Source of the DNA: Oenanthe sinensis
Lineage: Eukaryota; Streptophyta; Magnoliopsida; Apiales; Apiaceae
Assembly: GCA_028671895.1 (NCBI GenBank)
Contig: CM053799.1
Location: 50,965,455-51,029,454, forward strand
Length of the DNA: 64,000 bases
Direction of reading: 5' to 3'
In this document: in pieces, positions 62,695-64,000 of the stretch
Layout: the number at the start of each line of letters is the position of its first letter
Numbering within the stretch: position 1 is the stretch's first letter
The notes under the pieces: generated by a model
Told to the model about the DNA's origin: nothing
What the model saw: only the letters and a program-made list of their open reading frames with translations
The model's database searches: none
Program-made: the position numbers and the translations under genes

Positions 62695-63537
62695 CTAGAC
62701 AGTGGATGTTCTAGGCACATGACAGGAGATATGTCCCTGTTCACAAAATTTATGGAAAAGGCTGGCCCAGGAGTTACTTTTGGAGATAACAGTAAAGGTT
62801 TTACTCTGGGATATGGATCTATTTCAAGTGAAAATGTTATCATTGAACCTGTAGCACTAGTTGATGGATTGAAGCATAATTTGCTGAGCATTAGTCAACT
62901 GTGTAATAATGGAAATGATGTGTGGTTTTCAACTGGATCATGCATCATAGCCAACAAAGAATCTGTTGAAATTCTCTTAACTGGAGGAAGGAAATGAAAT
63001 GTCTATGTGGCTGATTTCAACTCTGTGAAGGCAAATTCAATGACATGTCTATTAAGCAAGGCCAACACAGCTGAAAGTTGGATTTGGCATAAGAAACTAG
63101 CCCATCTAAATTCCAAAGACATGAATCAATTGGTTAGAAAGAATTTAGTTAGAGGCATTCCACAGATGGAATTCACCAAGGATAGTTTGTGTGATGCTTG
63201 TCAAAAAGGAATGCAAAGGAAGGCATCATTTAAGTCAAAGTCAGAATCATCAATTGACAAGCCTTTGGAGTTATTGTACATAGATTTATTTGGTCCTATC
63301 AACATTAGGTCTATTGCCAAAAAGAAATATGCCTTAGTCATTGTGGATGTTTTAACAAGATACACATGGGTACATTTCTTGCATTCCAAAGATGAGGAAA
63401 GCAAATTGATTATCAATCATGTAAAGAATGTTGAAAATGGCACTGAATGGGAAGTCAAGAAAATAAGAAGTGATAATGGTACTGAGCTTAAGAATGCAAT
63501 AATGACAGGATTCTGTGAAGAAAAAGGTATCACTCAT
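62626..63537 (+). pseudogene. Sirevirus-like pol, protease to integrase, truncated by an insertion
   Basis: Protease (YLDSGCSRHMTGD), the integrase zinc finger (WHKKLAHLNSKDM, CDACQKGMQRKA) and the first integrase-core motifs (LYIDLFGPINIRS, KIRSDNGTELKN) are visible. One stop (TGA at 62995-62997) again replaces a tryptophan-like position. The frame runs into unrelated DNA after EEKGITH at 63537, just before the third catalytic residue would appear. The remainder of pol is expected beyond the inserted element, outside the window. Confidence 0.88.
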
Positions 63538-64000
63538 TGATGCGTTTTATTTTATCTATGATCGCAAGCGCACGGTGTCTGTTGTTAGCAGAGATTGGCA
63601 AGCGGGTCATATCCACAAGGAGACAGGTTTTATCGATTTCAAGTTCAATTATCACAGATTGTTTCAAGAGCAAACGTATATATGATAATATTAATAAACT
63701 ACTAATTAAAACTGAACTATACTAAATAAATAGATACTAAATAAATGTATTAAAAATCTAGGGCAATCAGGTCCACCATGCTTACATAATAACTGGCTTC
63801 TAAGCTAAAGCAATTAAAGTGGTCATGCAATTAGAGTTTGTCAATCTCTCTCAAGTATCAACACTCTGGAAACATACTTACACAATTAACAACTTTTAGT
63901 AATTCAATTAATCAGGTAATTAGAGCAGTGTTAATCTCTCTCGAGTATCAACGCCCTCAAAAATCCAATGATGCTCTCCACTCAAATTCAATTCTGCTAA
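63538..64000 (+). mobile_element. Start of another LTR element nested in the integrase
   Basis: TGATGCGTTTTATTTTATC begins exactly where the copia integrase frame breaks. The block CGCAAGCGCACGG followed by TCATATCCACAAGGAGACAG is common near the start of many plant gypsy (Tat/Ogre-like) LTRs. The sequence then shows two similar stretches (ATCTCTCTCAAGTATCAACAC at about 63844 and ATCTCTCTCGAGTATCAACGC at about 63934). No coding part is reached. The lineage is a guess. Confidence 0.5.

Overview
The window is nuclear DNA of a flowering plant, almost certainly a eudicot. It is AT-rich, its genes have GT-AG introns, and it holds a plant receptor-like protein gene, plant-type Ty1/copia, Ty3/gypsy, CACTA and Helitron elements, and fragments of plant housekeeping genes. 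The genus cannot be told from the sequence. Most of the window is transposon-derived. Only one host gene looks intact.

Layout. 1-3923: the 3' part of a nucleoredoxin-like gene, with one exon per thioredoxin-like domain, no CxxC site in the two domains that can be inspected and a frame break in the first visible exon; a PIF/Harbinger-like MITE sits in its second intron. 3924-8000: decayed repeats (84-bp direct repeats, a hairpin MITE, a gypsy polyprotein tail with its LTR, a copia gag relic). 8030-9910: three diverged tandem copies of the region that lies upstream of the next gene. 10019-13171: an intact single-exon receptor-like protein (LRR-RLP, Cf/RLP12 type, 1050 aa), followed by a degenerate RLP tail. 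14994-17234: a lysophospholipid acyltransferase (LPLAT/LPCAT1, MBOAT family) pseudogene preceded by a duplicate of its penultimate coding exon.

19661-38900 is a Helitron complex. Exons of the N-terminal extension (with one exon triplicated), the Rep domain and a PIF1-type helicase run to 28557. The HUH nuclease core is broken and the helicase carries nonsense codons. An RPA1-like gene (31220-33711) is much better preserved. A second helicase tail and a second RPA-like gene follow in the same order, then a B3-like gene on the opposite strand. A 2375-bp CACTA element without transposase lies at 39154-41528.

41734-51849 is a complete 10.1-kb Sirevirus-type copia element on the minus strand. It has 5-bp target duplications (CTCGG), LTRs differing at one position in my reading, an iMet-type primer site, a polypurine tract, gag, pol and a third ORF after pol. 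A short palindromic motif, TCAGC(N2)GCTGA, is scattered through its LTRs and coding parts. 54110-59040 is a mosaic of gene fragments (BEACH protein, AGENET-domain protein, NAC-alpha, HSP70, CDPK and unnamed exons); several keep splice sites, which points to DNA-level capture by a transposon. 59590-63537 is a decayed second Sirevirus-like copia element, cut in its integrase by another LTR that starts near 63538 and runs off the window.

No RNA genes, CRISPR arrays or operons were recognised. Exon borders are read by eye and may be off by a few bases.
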